From NCBI GenBank assembly GCA_025455885.1, contig JALOLR010000003.1, forward strand, positions 62,001-126,000: a DNA stretch of 64,000 nt, in the 5' to 3' direction. This document shows, piece after piece, positions 16,693 to 24,848 of the stretch; the stretch's first letter is position 1, and every line of letters starts with the position of its first letter. Both the position numbers and the translations under genes were made by a program. Under the pieces are notes generated by a model. That model had not been told where the DNA came from, ran no database searches, and saw only the letters and a program-made list of their open reading frames with translations. Origin of the DNA: Acidimicrobiales bacterium (lineage in GTDB: Bacteria; Actinomycetota; Acidimicrobiia; Acidimicrobiales; Acidimicrobilacustridaceae).

Positions 16693-18843
16693 GTGGCCCG
16701 GCGCCTCTCCCAGCTCGCCCAACTCCCGGTCACCGAGCTGAAGGGGGTGGGGGAGTCGCGGGCCCGGGCGCTGGCGAAGGTCGGGCTGCACACCGTCCTC
16801 GACCTGTTGACCTACTACCCCCGGCGCTACATCGACCGCACCAACCAGGCCCGCCTGTCCGAGCTCGACCTCGGCGAGGAGGCGACCGTGCTCGTCAAGG
16901 TGCTGCGCACCACGAGCCGGCGCACGCGCAACGGCAGGTCGCTGGTCACCGCCGAGGTCACCGACGGCAGCGGCCACCTGAAGGTGAGCTTCTTCAACCA
17001 GCCGTTCCGTGAGCGTCAGCTCGCGGAGGGCTCCGACGTCGTCCTGTTCGGGCGCACCGAGGTGTTCCAGGGTCGACGGCAGATGACGAACCCGGTCGTC
17101 GACCTCATCGGCGACCGCACCGGTCGCATCGTCCCCGTCTACCCCCAGAGCGAGAAGGCCGGGATCATGAGCTGGGACGTGGCACGGTTCATGGACGAGG
17201 TGCTGCGCCGCGCCGGTGAGTTCGCCGACCCGCTCGACCCGGCGCTGCGGAGGCGGTTCGACCTCGTCGACCGGACGACGGCGTTCACCGACATCCACGC
17301 CCCCGACACGATGCGCGATGCCGCCGACGCCCGCCGACGGCTGGTGTTCGACGAGCTGTTGCGGGTGCAGCTCGAGCTGGTGCGCCGGAAGCTGGAGCTC
17401 GAGCGCACCGCGGTCGGTGTCGGGTACACCATCGGCGCCGACGGTCGGGCCGGGCCGCTCGTGTCCCGGTTCCACGACCGTCTCCCCTACGACCTCACCA
17501 CGGCGCAGCAGCGGGCGCTCGCCGAGATCACGGCCGACCTCGCCCGCGGCCACCCGATGCACCGGCTCCTGCAGGGCGACGTCGGGTCGGGCAAGACGGT
17601 GGTGGCGGTCAGCGCCCTCCTCGTCGCCGTGCAGGGCGGGCACCAGGGGGCGCTCATGGCCCCCACCGAGGTCCTCGCCGAACAGCACTTCGCCGGCATC
17701 CGCCACCTCCTCGAGGGCTTCACCGTCCCCGACACCGACGAGGGCAACCTCTTCGCGGGGGCCGGTCTCGACCGCCCGCTGCGGGTGGTGCTCGTCACCA
17801 ACCGCACTCCCGCCGCCGAGCGGCGCCGCCTCCTCGCGGACCTCGCTGCCGGCACGATCGACATCGCCGTGGGCACCCACGCGCTCATCTCCGAGGGCAT
17901 CACGTTCCGGTCGCTCGGCGTGGTGGTCATCGACGAGCAGCACCGCTTCGGTGTCGAGCAACGGGCGGCCCTGCGCGACAAGGGGGCCGGTGACGCCATC
18001 CCCGACGTCCTCGTGATGACCGCCACCCCGATCCCGCGCACCGCGGCGATGACCGTCTACGGCGACCTCGACGTCTCCGTGCTCGACGAGCTGCCCCCGG
18101 GACGCACCCCCATCGTGACCCGGCGCGCCGAGGGAGAGCTCGACGAGGCCGAAGTGTGGGAGCAGGTCCGCGCCGAGGTGTCCGCCGGTCGCCAGGCGTA
18201 CGTGGTCTGCCCCTTGATCGAGGAGAGCGAGAAGCTCGAGGTGCGCTCTGCCGAGGAGACCCACGCCCAGCTCGTCGCCGGCGAGCTGTCGGCGCTGCGG
18301 GTCGGCCTCCTGCACGGCCGGGTGCCTGCCGGCGAGAAGGACGCGGTGATGGAGCGCTTCCGCCTCGGTGAGCTCGACGTGCTGGTGGCCACCACGGTGA
18401 TCGAGGTCGGGGTCGACGTCCCGAACGCCACGGTCATGGTGATCCTCGATGCGTCGCGGTTCGGGATCGCCCAGCTTCACCAGCTCCGGGGCCGGGTCGG
18501 TCGGGGCGCCGAGCGCTCGTGGTGCTGGCTCGTCGGCGAGGCCACGACGCCGGACGGCGAGGCCCGCCTGGAGGCGCTGGTGCGCAGCACCGACGGCTTC
18601 GAGCTGGCCGAGGTCGACCTCGACCTGCGAGGGGAGGGCACGATCATGGGCGAGCGCCAGAAAGGGCGCAACGACCTCAAGCTGGCCTCTCTGCGCCGCG
18701 ACCGGGAGTGGGTCGAGAAGGCCCGGGCGGTGGCGATCGAGATCGTGACGGCCGACCCGAACCTGGACGAGCACTGGCTGCTCGCAGAGGAGGTCGACCT
18801 GCTCCTCGGCGACGATGACGTCGAGTTCCTGATGAAGAGCTGA
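16693..18843 (+). CDS. recG: ATP-dependent DNA helicase RecG
   Basis: A 716-residue branch-migration helicase that remodels stalled forks and Holliday junctions. An N-terminal wedge/OB domain (LKGVGESRARALAKVGLHTVL, then YYPRRYIDRT) precedes the helicase core: Walker A GDVGSGKTVVA, DEQHRFGVEQR, VMTATPIPRT, LLHGRVPAGEKDAVM and the RecG-typical QLRGRVGRG. The end has the DLDLRGEGTIMGERQKGR motif. GTG at 16693 lies 8 bases after the fakA stop, so the two are likely co-transcribed. Confidence 0.96.
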   Translation: MARRLSQLAQLPVTELKGVGESRARALAKVGLHTVLDLLTYYPRRYIDRTNQARLSELDLGEEATVLVKVLRTTSRRTRNGRSLVTAEVTDGSGHLKVSFFNQPFRERQLAEGSDVVLFGRTEVFQGRRQMTNPVVDLIGDRTGRIVPVYPQSEKAGIMSWDVARFMDEVLRRAGEFADPLDPALRRRFDLVDRTTAFTDIHAPDTMRDAADARRRLVFDELLRVQLELVRRKLELERTAVGVGYTIGADGRAGPLVSRFHDRLPYDLTTAQQRALAEITADLARGHPMHRLLQGDVGSGKTVVAVSALLVAVQGGHQGALMAPTEVLAEQHFAGIRHLLEGFTVPDTDEGNLFAGAGLDRPLRVVLVTNRTPAAERRRLLADLAAGTIDIAVGTHALISEGITFRSLGVVVIDEQHRFGVEQRAALRDKGAGDAIPDVLVMTATPIPRTAAMTVYGDLDVSVLDELPPGRTPIVTRRAEGELDEAEVWEQVRAEVSAGRQAYVVCPLIEESEKLEVRSAEETHAQLVAGELSALRVGLLHGRVPAGEKDAVMERFRLGELDVLVATTVIEVGVDVPNATVMVILDASRFGIAQLHQLRGRVGRGAERSWCWLVGEATTPDGEARLEALVRSTDGFELAEVDLDLRGEGTIMGERQKGRNDLKLASLRRDREWVEKARAVAIEIVTADPNLDEHWLLAEEVDLLLGDDDVEFLMKS

Positions 18844-18850
18844 GCCCGGT

Positions 18851-19024
18851 TCAGTACGAGTCGGTGTCGTCGAGGTCCGGCATCACGATGTCGAAGCGCT
18901 CGTAGCAGTCGGGGCACCGGTAGGCGACGACGTCGCCGGGCTCCCAGCCGTCCTCGGGTGGGTGCGACAGCGGGTGGAGCGTGCCGCCGCAGTCCACGCA
19001 CGTCATCCCGAGCTCGGCGTCCAT
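18851..19024 (-). CDS. Small zinc-ribbon protein
   Basis: A 57-residue acidic protein with two CxxC pairs: MTCVDCGGTLHPLSHPP near the start and YRCPDCYERFDIVMPDLDD near the end. Together these form a likely four-cysteine zinc ribbon. No enzymatic motif. It could be a nucleic-acid- or protein-binding module. The start is supported by TACCGT exactly six bases before ATG, which makes the mRNA leaderless. It converges on recG with a 7-base gap and is divergent from rsmD. Confidence 0.75.
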   Translation of the reverse strand: MDAELGMTCVDCGGTLHPLSHPPEDGWEPGDVVAYRCPDCYERFDIVMPDLDDTDSY

Positions 19025-19030
19025 GGCGTC

Positions 19031-19036
19031 ACGGTA
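19031..19036 (-). promoter_or_regulatory. -10 box for zinc-ribbon gene (leaderless)
   Basis: TACCGT on the minus strand, six bases before ATG at 19024. Confidence 0.5.
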
Positions 19037-19104
19037 GCGGCGACCCTCGGGACCCGGGGGAGGGCGCCGTCCGGCCGGGGGCACGCGACCGGCGGCGGGC
19101 CGGT

Positions 19105-19110
19105 TACGGT
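19105..19110 (+). promoter_or_regulatory. -10 box for rsmD-coaD operon (leaderless)
   Basis: TACGGT, eight bases before the ATG at 19119. Confidence 0.5.
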
Positions 19111-19118
19111 CGGCGGCG

Positions 19119-19688
19119 ATGAGGGTCGTGGCCGGTGCGGCGAAGGGCAGACGCCTCCAGGCGCCGCCCGGCGGGTCGACCCGTCCGACGCTCGACCGGG
19201 TCCGCGAGGCCCTTTTCAACGCGCTCGGCAGCCTCGACGCGGTCGTCGGCGCGGAGGTCCTCGACCTCTACGCCGGCTCGGGCGCGCTCGGCATCGAAGC
19301 GCTGTCGCGGGGCGCGGCCCACGCGGTGTTCGTCGAGCGGTCCGGTGCGGTCCGCCGGGTGCTCAACGCGAACCTCGACGCCACGGGGATGGCGGCCCGC
19401 GCCGAGGTCCTCGGCGGTGACGCCGTGGCCCACCTCTCCCGCCTCTCGGCCGAGGGCGGTGGCGCCGGGTTCGACCTGGTGCTGCTCGATCCGCCCTACG
19501 ACACGCCGGACGAGACGTGGGCCGAGGTGCTCGCCCGGATCGGCGCGCTGGCCCCGACCGCGGTGGTGGCCGCGGAGTCGGATCGCGAGGTGCCGATTCC
19601 CGAGCCGTGGCATGTCCTGAGGGAGAAGCGGTACGGCAGTACGCTCCTCACCATCGCCCGCCCCACGCCCCCGCCGGAGCCCTCGTGA
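19119..19688 (+). CDS. rsmD: 16S rRNA (guanine-966 N2)-methyltransferase
   Basis: A 189-residue SAM-dependent methyltransferase. RVVAGAAKGRRLQAPPG and RPTLDRVREALFN are the RsmD start. EVLDLYAGSGALGIEALSRG is the SAM-binding motif I, and VLLDPPYDTP is the DPPY catalytic motif for N6/N2 methylation. It modifies one guanine of the small-subunit rRNA. The stop overlaps the coaD start (GTGA), the usual rsmD-coaD pairing. A promoter lies directly upstream. Confidence 0.93.
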   Translation: MRVVAGAAKGRRLQAPPGGSTRPTLDRVREALFNALGSLDAVVGAEVLDLYAGSGALGIEALSRGAAHAVFVERSGAVRRVLNANLDATGMAARAEVLGGDAVAHLSRLSAEGGGAGFDLVLLDPPYDTPDETWAEVLARIGALAPTAVVAAESDREVPIPEPWHVLREKRYGSTLLTIARPTPPPEPS

Positions 19689-20161
19689 CCCGAGTGCTGT
19701 ACCCAGGATCGTTCGATCCGATCCACAACGGACACCTCGAGATCATCGAGACGGCGTCCCGGCTCTTCGACAACGTGGTGGTGGCGGCGATGCGCAACCC
19801 CCAGAAGGGCGAGCCCCTCTTCAAGCTCGACGAGCGCGAGGAGATGCTGAACGACGCCGTCGCCCACCTCGACAACGTCGACGTCACGATGTTCGCGTCG
19901 CTGGTCGTCGACCTCGCCCGCAGCCTCGAGGCCGACTTCATCGTCAAGGGCCTCCGGGCGGTCTCCGACTTCGAGTCCGAGCTCCAGATGGCGCAGATGA
20001 ACCACAAGATCTCGGGCGTCGACACCCTCTTCATCCCCTCGGCCTCCGCCCACTCGTTCCTGGCGTCGAAGCTCATCCGCGAGATCCACCGGTTCGGGGG
20101 CGACGTCACCGCGATGGTGCCGCCGGCGGTGGCCAAACGCCTGCAGGAGCGGACCGCATGA
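19685..20161 (+). CDS. coaD: Phosphopantetheine adenylyltransferase
   Basis: A 158-residue nucleotidyltransferase making dephospho-CoA from 4'-phosphopantetheine and ATP, the fourth step of CoA synthesis. It has the signature YPGSFDPIHNGHLEII (T/HxGH motif), VKGLRAVSDFESELQMAQMN and the closing PSASAHSFLASKLIREI. Full family length. The GTG overlaps the rsmD stop, and its own stop overlaps the next ATG, so three genes are translationally coupled. Confidence 0.96.
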   Translation: MTRVLYPGSFDPIHNGHLEIIETASRLFDNVVVAAMRNPQKGEPLFKLDEREEMLNDAVAHLDNVDVTMFASLVVDLARSLEADFIVKGLRAVSDFESELQMAQMNHKISGVDTLFIPSASAHSFLASKLIREIHRFGGDVTAMVPPAVAKRLQERTA

Positions 20162-20934
20162 CCGATTTCGAGCCCGACGTCGAGCTGGACCTCACCCCCC
20201 CGCCGGTCGGGGCCCAGTACCACCCGCCCGAGACCGAGGACGTGCTCCTCGAGCTGCGCGCCGTCATCGACGCCGCCCGCCCGGTGCCGCTCTCCGCATC
20301 CTCGATGATCGCCAAGGAGGAGGTGCTCGAGTTGATCGACGAGGCGCTCGACCACCTCCCCGAGGAGCTGCGGGCCGCCCGCTGGCTGCTCAAGGAGCGT
20401 GAGGAGTACCTGGCCAAGACCCGTCACGAAGGCGACGAGATCGTCGAGCAGGCCCGGGCCCGTGCCGAGCGGATGGTCCAGCGCACCGAAGTCGTCAAGG
20501 CCGCCGAGCAGCGGGCGTACACGATCGTCGAGGCCGCCGAGGCCGACGCCCGCCGGCTCCGTCACGAGGTCGAGGACTTCTGCGACCAGAAGCTGGCCAG
20601 CTTCGAGATCGTCCTCGAGCGCACCCAGAAGCTCGTGGCGGCGGGGCGCGAGAAGCTCCAGGGCACCAACCTGCTCGCCGAGGCGGCGGCCGCCGCTGCC
20701 CACGGAGTGGCCGGCCCCCGCGCCACGCCCGATGCCGGCGCCGACCCGGCCGACCCGCTCGACGATCCCCACCAGGACGGCTACGCCGACGACTACTACG
20801 ACGAGCACGAGGCGGTGCCGCACCTCGTCGCGGTCGACGACCACGAGAGCCTCCCCCCTCCCCCCGAGGCGCGGCCCGAGACCATCCGTGACGCCGCCGC
20901 CACGTTCTTCGACCAGGACGACGACCGACCCTGA
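20158..20934 (+). CDS. Coiled-coil DivIVA/AtpF-like protein
   Basis: A 258-residue acidic protein. After a Pro-rich start comes EEVLELIDEALDHLPEELR. A long predicted coiled coil then runs from about residue 75 to 175 (LLKEREEYLAKTRHEGDEI, ARAERMVQRTEVVKAAEQR), of the kind found in DivIVA-like and F-ATPase b-like sequences. An Asp/Tyr-rich disordered tail follows. Its ATG overlaps the coaD stop. Proteins of this type sit downstream of coaD in other actinobacteria, possibly in cell-envelope organisation; function is not established. No signal peptide. Confidence 0.7.
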   Translation: MTDFEPDVELDLTPPPVGAQYHPPETEDVLLELRAVIDAARPVPLSASSMIAKEEVLELIDEALDHLPEELRAARWLLKEREEYLAKTRHEGDEIVEQARARAERMVQRTEVVKAAEQRAYTIVEAAEADARRLRHEVEDFCDQKLASFEIVLERTQKLVAAGREKLQGTNLLAEAAAAAAHGVAGPRATPDAGADPADPLDDPHQDGYADDYYDEHEAVPHLVAVDDHESLPPPPEARPETIRDAAATFFDQDDDRP

Positions 20935-20962
20935 CGGGTCCTGCCCGCCTCGGAGCGCGCGG

Positions 20963-21502
20963 ATGCCGGCTCGTCCTCTCGTCGTCGGCATCGCCGACCT
21001 CCGTCGCCACCCGGGTTCGCGCCGGCGGTTCGTCGAGGACGTGGTCCTGCCCGGGTTGGGCATCTCGACCGCGGAGGTGCCCGAGGGGGCATCGATCCGC
21101 GTCGACGTCGAGCTCGAGACGCTGAGCGACGGGCTCGTCGCCACGGGCGTGGTGCGCGTCCCGTGGACGGGCGAGTGCCGCCGTTGCCTGAACCCGGTGA
21201 CCGGCTCGGCCGTCGCCAGGGTCAAGGAGGTCTTCGAGCCCCGACCCGTCGAGGGCGAGACCTACGCGCTCGGCGACGACCTCGTCGACCTCGAACCCAT
21301 GGTGCGCGATGCGGTGCTGTTGGCGCTGCCTCTGGCGCCGTTGTGCGGCCCCGACTGCCTCGGGCCGGCGCCCGACGACTTCCCGGCAGTGGCGCAGGCC
21401 ACGGCGGACGTCGGCGACGGTGGGGCGGCCGAGGCGCCCGTCGACCCCCGGTGGGCGGCCCTCGACGGCCTGCACTTCGATTCCGGCGCCGAGGACGGGT
21501 AG
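20963..21502 (+). CDS. yceD: YceD/DUF177 family protein
   Basis: A 179-residue member of the DUF177 family, usually encoded just before rpmF and linked to 23S rRNA accumulation. Core features are LVVGIADLRRHPGSRRRF, the beta-rich VDVELETLSDGLVATGVV, WTGECRRCLNPV and the second cysteine pair LCGPDCLGP, which may bind zinc with the first. The stop codon TAG (21500-21502) is also the start of the rpmF -10 box. ATG at 20963 has GGAG 7 bases upstream. Confidence 0.85.
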   Translation: MPARPLVVGIADLRRHPGSRRRFVEDVVLPGLGISTAEVPEGASIRVDVELETLSDGLVATGVVRVPWTGECRRCLNPVTGSAVARVKEVFEPRPVEGETYALGDDLVDLEPMVRDAVLLALPLAPLCGPDCLGPAPDDFPAVAQATADVGDGGAAEAPVDPRWAALDGLHFDSGAEDG

Positions 21503-21505
21503 GCT
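21500..21505 (+). promoter_or_regulatory. -10 box for rpmF overlapping the yceD stop codon
   Basis: TAGGCT, whose first three bases are the yceD stop codon. It would give rpmF its own transcript with a leader of about 80 bases. Confidence 0.5.
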
Positions 21506-21592
21506 CTTCGCTTCGTGTCCGGGGTCGGCGTCCGCCGACGTGCCGGGCCCTCCAGTCGTGGGCCCCAGGTCCCCCTCGCGCCAGGAAGAACG

Positions 21593-21772
21593 ATGGCTGT
21601 CCCCAAGAAGAAGACCTCGAAGTCGAAGAGCCGCAGCCGCCGGGCGTCCGCCTGGACGCTGACGGCTCCGTCGCGCAGCACCTGCCCCCGCTGCGGTGCG
21701 GTGAAGCGACCGCACATCGTCTGCGGGAACTGCGGCTGGTACCACGGTCGCCAGGCCATCGACGTCGACTGA
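21593..21772 (+). CDS. rpmF: 50S ribosomal protein bL32, zinc-binding form
   Basis: A 59-residue protein: MAVPKKKTSKSKSRSRRAS, then the zinc pair CPRCG and CGNCG. This is the C+ type of L32. ATG at 21593 has AGGAAG 4 bases upstream. The frame is open upstream to a GTG at 21515, nine bases after the -10 box, but the standard MAVPKKK start favours the shorter product. Followed by plsX, the usual order in fatty-acid gene clusters. Confidence 0.95.
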   Translation: MAVPKKKTSKSKSRSRRASAWTLTAPSRSTCPRCGAVKRPHIVCGNCGWYHGRQAIDVD

Positions 21773-21803
21773 GATCGTCGAGCAGGTGATCGAGGTCGAG
21801 ACG

Positions 21804-22796
21804 ATGCTCCCCGTCGCCGTCGACGCGATGGGTGGTGACAACGCTCCTCACGAGATCGTGGCCGGCGCCCGTCGGGCCGCCGAGGAACTCGGCATCCCCG
21901 TGGTGCTCGTCGGCCGGCCCGGTGAGCTCGGCGACACCGGTGGTCTCGAGGTGATCGAGGCGTCGGAGGTCATCGCCATGGACGCCGATCCGGCGGCCAG
22001 CGTCCGGCGGATGAAGGACTCGTCGCTGGTCCGGGCGGCGGAGGCGGTGCGTGACGGTCGGGCGTCGGCCATGGTCAGCGCCGGGAACACCGGGGCCACG
22101 ATGGCCAGTGCCCTGCTCCGGATGGGGCGCATCAAGGGCGTGCAACGACCGGCCATCGTGACGCCCATCCCTGCACCGGGGTCGACGCCCACGCTGCTCC
22201 TCGACGCCGGGGCCAACGCCCAGTGCGACGCCGAGTGGCTGGTGCAGTTCGCCCAGATGGGTGCGGTCTACGCCCGCGAGCGCTACGGCGTGGCCGAGCC
22301 GAAGGTGGCGTTGCTGTCGATCGGCGAGGAGCCCACCAAGGGCAACGCGCTCGTGAAGGAGACCCACAAGCTCCTCGACGACGGCACGGCGCTCGCCGCC
22401 GCCGGGGCCCGCTTCGTGGGCAACGTCGAGGGTCGTGACCTGATGGGCGACGCCGCCGACGTCGTCGTCACCGACGGCTTCACCGGCAACGTGGCGCTCA
22501 AGACCCTCGAAGGCGGGCTGAAGGCGATCGTCGCCGGGCTGCTCGAGGCCTTCGACTCCTCCGACGAGGCCCGGGCCGCGGCAGCGGCGCTGTGGCCGGC
22601 GCTCACGCCGCTCTACGAGAGCTTCGACCCCGAGAACACCGGAGGGGCGATGCTGCTCGGGCTCGACGGCGTGTGCATCATCAGCCACGGGTCGTCGTCG
22701 GCGACGGCCGTCGTGAACGCCGTGCGGGTGGCCCGTGACATGGTCGTGGGCGACGTCGTGGGCCATCTCGCCCGCACGATCCGCCCCGACGCCTGA
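21804..22796 (+). CDS. plsX: Phosphate acyltransferase PlsX
   Basis: A 330-residue enzyme making acyl-phosphate from acyl-ACP for phospholipid synthesis. It begins LPVAVDAMGGDNAPHEIV, then shows SAMVSAGNTGATMASALLRMG, ALLSIGEEPTKGNALVKE and TDGFTGNVALKTLEG, all standard for the family. It works directly with the product of the next gene, acpP. An in-frame GTG at 21786 is an alternative start; ATG at 21804 gives the usual N-terminal length and has GAGGT seven bases upstream. Confidence 0.94.
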   Translation: MLPVAVDAMGGDNAPHEIVAGARRAAEELGIPVVLVGRPGELGDTGGLEVIEASEVIAMDADPAASVRRMKDSSLVRAAEAVRDGRASAMVSAGNTGATMASALLRMGRIKGVQRPAIVTPIPAPGSTPTLLLDAGANAQCDAEWLVQFAQMGAVYARERYGVAEPKVALLSIGEEPTKGNALVKETHKLLDDGTALAAAGARFVGNVEGRDLMGDAADVVVTDGFTGNVALKTLEGGLKAIVAGLLEAFDSSDEARAAAAALWPALTPLYESFDPENTGGAMLLGLDGVCIISHGSSSATAVVNAVRVARDMVVGDVVGHLARTIRPDA

Positions 22797-22870
22797 CAAC
22801 GGGGGCGTCGCCACGCTCCCGGGACCTGCCGTCCCGGCGCCCTTCACAAGCGCACGAGCTCCGGTCACGG

Positions 22871-22876
22871 TACGAT
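22871..22876 (+). promoter_or_regulatory. -10 box for acpP
   Basis: TACGAT, with a leader of about 28 bases carrying AGGGAGA (22896-22902) before the GTG at 22911. Confidence 0.45.
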
Positions 22877-22910
22877 CCGCCGACCCCGACCCCACAGGGA
22901 GACCGATCTC

Positions 22911-23201
22911 GTGCCCGCAGAGACCCACGTCGAACAGCCCCCGATGGGCCGCCAGGAAGTGCTCGACCTCATCCGTGACCGGCTGTCCGACATCCTCGAG
23001 GTGGAGCCCACCTCGATCAACGAGGGCGACTCCTTCGCCGACGACCTCGACGCCGACAGCCTGGCCCTCATCGAGCTGGTCGAGGCTCTCGAGGAGGAGC
23101 TCGGGGAGCGCAGCGTGGGGTTCCGCATCGATGACGAGGACCTCGAGGACCTGAAGACCGTGCGCGACGCCGTCGACTACGTCGTCGCCAAGCTGGGCTG
23201 A
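22911..23201 (+). CDS. acpP: Acyl carrier protein
   Basis: A 96-residue acidic four-helix carrier. The phosphopantetheine attachment serine is in DDLDADSLALIELVEALEEE (family motif DSL). The N terminus is about 15 residues longer than the minimal ACP. Helix 1 is RQEVLDLIRDRLSDILEVE. It carries acyl chains for fatty-acid and phospholipid synthesis and sits between plsX and rnc as in many bacteria. Confidence 0.92.
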   Translation: MPAETHVEQPPMGRQEVLDLIRDRLSDILEVEPTSINEGDSFADDLDADSLALIELVEALEEELGERSVGFRIDDEDLEDLKTVRDAVDYVVAKLG

Positions 23202-23205
23202 CCCC

Positions 23206-23961
23206 CTGGGAACCGACACGCTCGCGTCGCTCTCCGAACGGCTGGGACACGTCTTCGACGACCCCGGCCTGCTCGAGCTCGCCCTCACCCACCGGTCGTG
23301 GTGCGCCGAGCACCCCGGTCACGGGTCGAACGAACGGCTCGAGTTCCTCGGCGACGCCGTGCTCGGACTCGTCGTCGCCGCGCACGTCGTCGAGCGCCAT
23401 CCGGACCTCGCCGAGGGGGCGCTCGCCAAGCTGCGGGCCGCGGTGGTGAGCGAGTCGGCCCTCGCCGAGGTCGGTCGCGAGCTCGCGATCGGCCACGACC
23501 TGCGCCTCGGCAAGGGGGAGGCGGCCAGCGGCGGACGCGACAAGTCGTCGATCCTCGCCGACGCCGTCGAGGCGCTGATCGGCGCCGTGTACCTCGACGG
23601 CGGCCTCGACGCGGCGCGGGCGATGGTGCTCGACCTGTTGGCCGGTCGCATCGCCGCCGAAGCCGTCGAGGGGCCCGGTGGCGCCGACCACAAGACCCGC
23701 CTGCAGGTGCTCGTCGCCCGCCGATTCGCGTCGAGCCCTGCGTACTCGTCCACCGACGAGGGCCCTGACCACGACAAGCGGTTCCGGGCCGAGGTCCGCG
23801 TCGACGGACGCCTCCTCGGCGTCGGGCACGGCCGGTCGAAGAAGCTCGCCGAGCAGTCGGCGGCCGGGGCGGCCCTGGTCGCCCTCGAGACCGGGGCCGA
23901 CGACGTCGGGGCCGGTGCAGCATCCACCACCATCAGTGAGAGCGAGCAGGGCCATGCCTGA
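23206..23961 (+). CDS. rnc: Ribonuclease III, with apparent CTG start
   Basis: A 251-residue double-strand-specific endoribonuclease. The N-terminal domain reads LASLSERLGHVFDDPGLLE and LALTHRSW, then the signature NERLEFLGDAVLGLVVA and, further on, ILADAVEALIGAVYLDGG. The C-terminal half is the dsRNA-binding domain (DHKTRLQVLV, then RFRAEVRVDGRLLGVGHGRS). No ATG, GTG or TTG exists between the in-frame stop at 23152 and the conserved N-terminal residues. The best start is CTG at 23206, four bases after the acpP stop. The next conventional start (GTG 23359) would delete the conserved N-terminal helices and part of the active-site signature. Confidence 0.85.
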   Translation: MGTDTLASLSERLGHVFDDPGLLELALTHRSWCAEHPGHGSNERLEFLGDAVLGLVVAAHVVERHPDLAEGALAKLRAAVVSESALAEVGRELAIGHDLRLGKGEAASGGRDKSSILADAVEALIGAVYLDGGLDAARAMVLDLLAGRIAAEAVEGPGGADHKTRLQVLVARRFASSPAYSSTDEGPDHDKRFRAEVRVDGRLLGVGHGRSKKLAEQSAAGAALVALETGADDVGAGAASTTISESEQGHA

Positions 23962-24790
23962 GCTGCCCGAGGTCGAGACCATCCGCCGCGAGCTGGAGCG
24001 TGAGGTGGTGGGCAAGAAGGTCAAGACGGTGTCGGTCACCGGCGCCCGCACGGTTCGCCGCCAGAAGCCCAAGGAGCTCGTCGCCCGCCTGGAGGGCGCC
24101 AAGATCACCGGGGCCCAGCGCAAGGGCAAGTACCTGCTGCTGGCCCTCGACACCGGCGATGTCCTGGTCATCCACCTCCGCATGAGCGGCCAGCTGCTGC
24201 GGGCCGCACCGCGCGACGCGATGGCGCCCCACACCCACGTCGTCATCTCGTTCACCCAGGGCGGCCAGCTCCGCTTCGTCGATCCCCGCACCTTCGGCGA
24301 GATCTTCCTCGCCACCCCCGACGAGATCACCTCCGAGATCCCCGAGCTCTCCGAGCTCGGCGTCGACCCCGTCGAGACGCCCATGTCGTGGGTCGACTTC
24401 GGGCACCTCCTGCGGCGCAAGCCGATGAAGCTCAAGGCCTTCCTCACCGACCAGTCGATCATCGCCGGCATCGGGAACATCTACGCCGACGAGATCCTCT
24501 TCGACGCCGGGCTCCGCTACGACCGGGAGACCGACTCGCTCACCACCCAGGAGATCCGCCGGGTGTACCGGTCCCTCGTCGAGATCCTCCACGAGGCCAT
24601 CAAGTACGGCGGGTCCACCCTCTCCGACGGCCAGTACGTCGACCTGAACGGCAAGCCCGGCGAGTACCAGAGCCACCACCAGGTCTACGACCGGGAGAAG
24701 CAGCCGTGCCGTCGCTGCCGCCGCCACGACATCGTGAAGGCCAAGTTCGCCAACCGGTCGACCTACTTCTGCGAGGTCTGCCAGGTCTGA
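23954..24790 (+). CDS. mutM: Formamidopyrimidine-DNA glycosylase
   Basis: A 278-residue base-excision glycosylase/AP lyase for oxidised purines. The catalytic N terminus PELPEVETIRREL is intact (Pro after Met and Glu are the catalytic residues), with the conserved Lys in QRKGKYLLLAL. The helix-two-turn-helix segment DQSIIAGIGNIYADEIL and a C-terminal zinc finger (CRRC and CEVC, about residues 252-276) complete the family set. The ATG lies 8 bases inside the end of rnc, so it is co-transcribed. Confidence 0.96.
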   Translation: MPELPEVETIRRELEREVVGKKVKTVSVTGARTVRRQKPKELVARLEGAKITGAQRKGKYLLLALDTGDVLVIHLRMSGQLLRAAPRDAMAPHTHVVISFTQGGQLRFVDPRTFGEIFLATPDEITSEIPELSELGVDPVETPMSWVDFGHLLRRKPMKLKAFLTDQSIIAGIGNIYADEILFDAGLRYDRETDSLTTQEIRRVYRSLVEILHEAIKYGGSTLSDGQYVDLNGKPGEYQSHHQVYDREKQPCRRCRRHDIVKAKFANRSTYFCEVCQV

Positions 24791-24848
24791 CCCGCACCGT
24801 GCCCCCGTCCGTCCCGGCCCCGACGCCCACGAGCCACCACGAGCCCCG

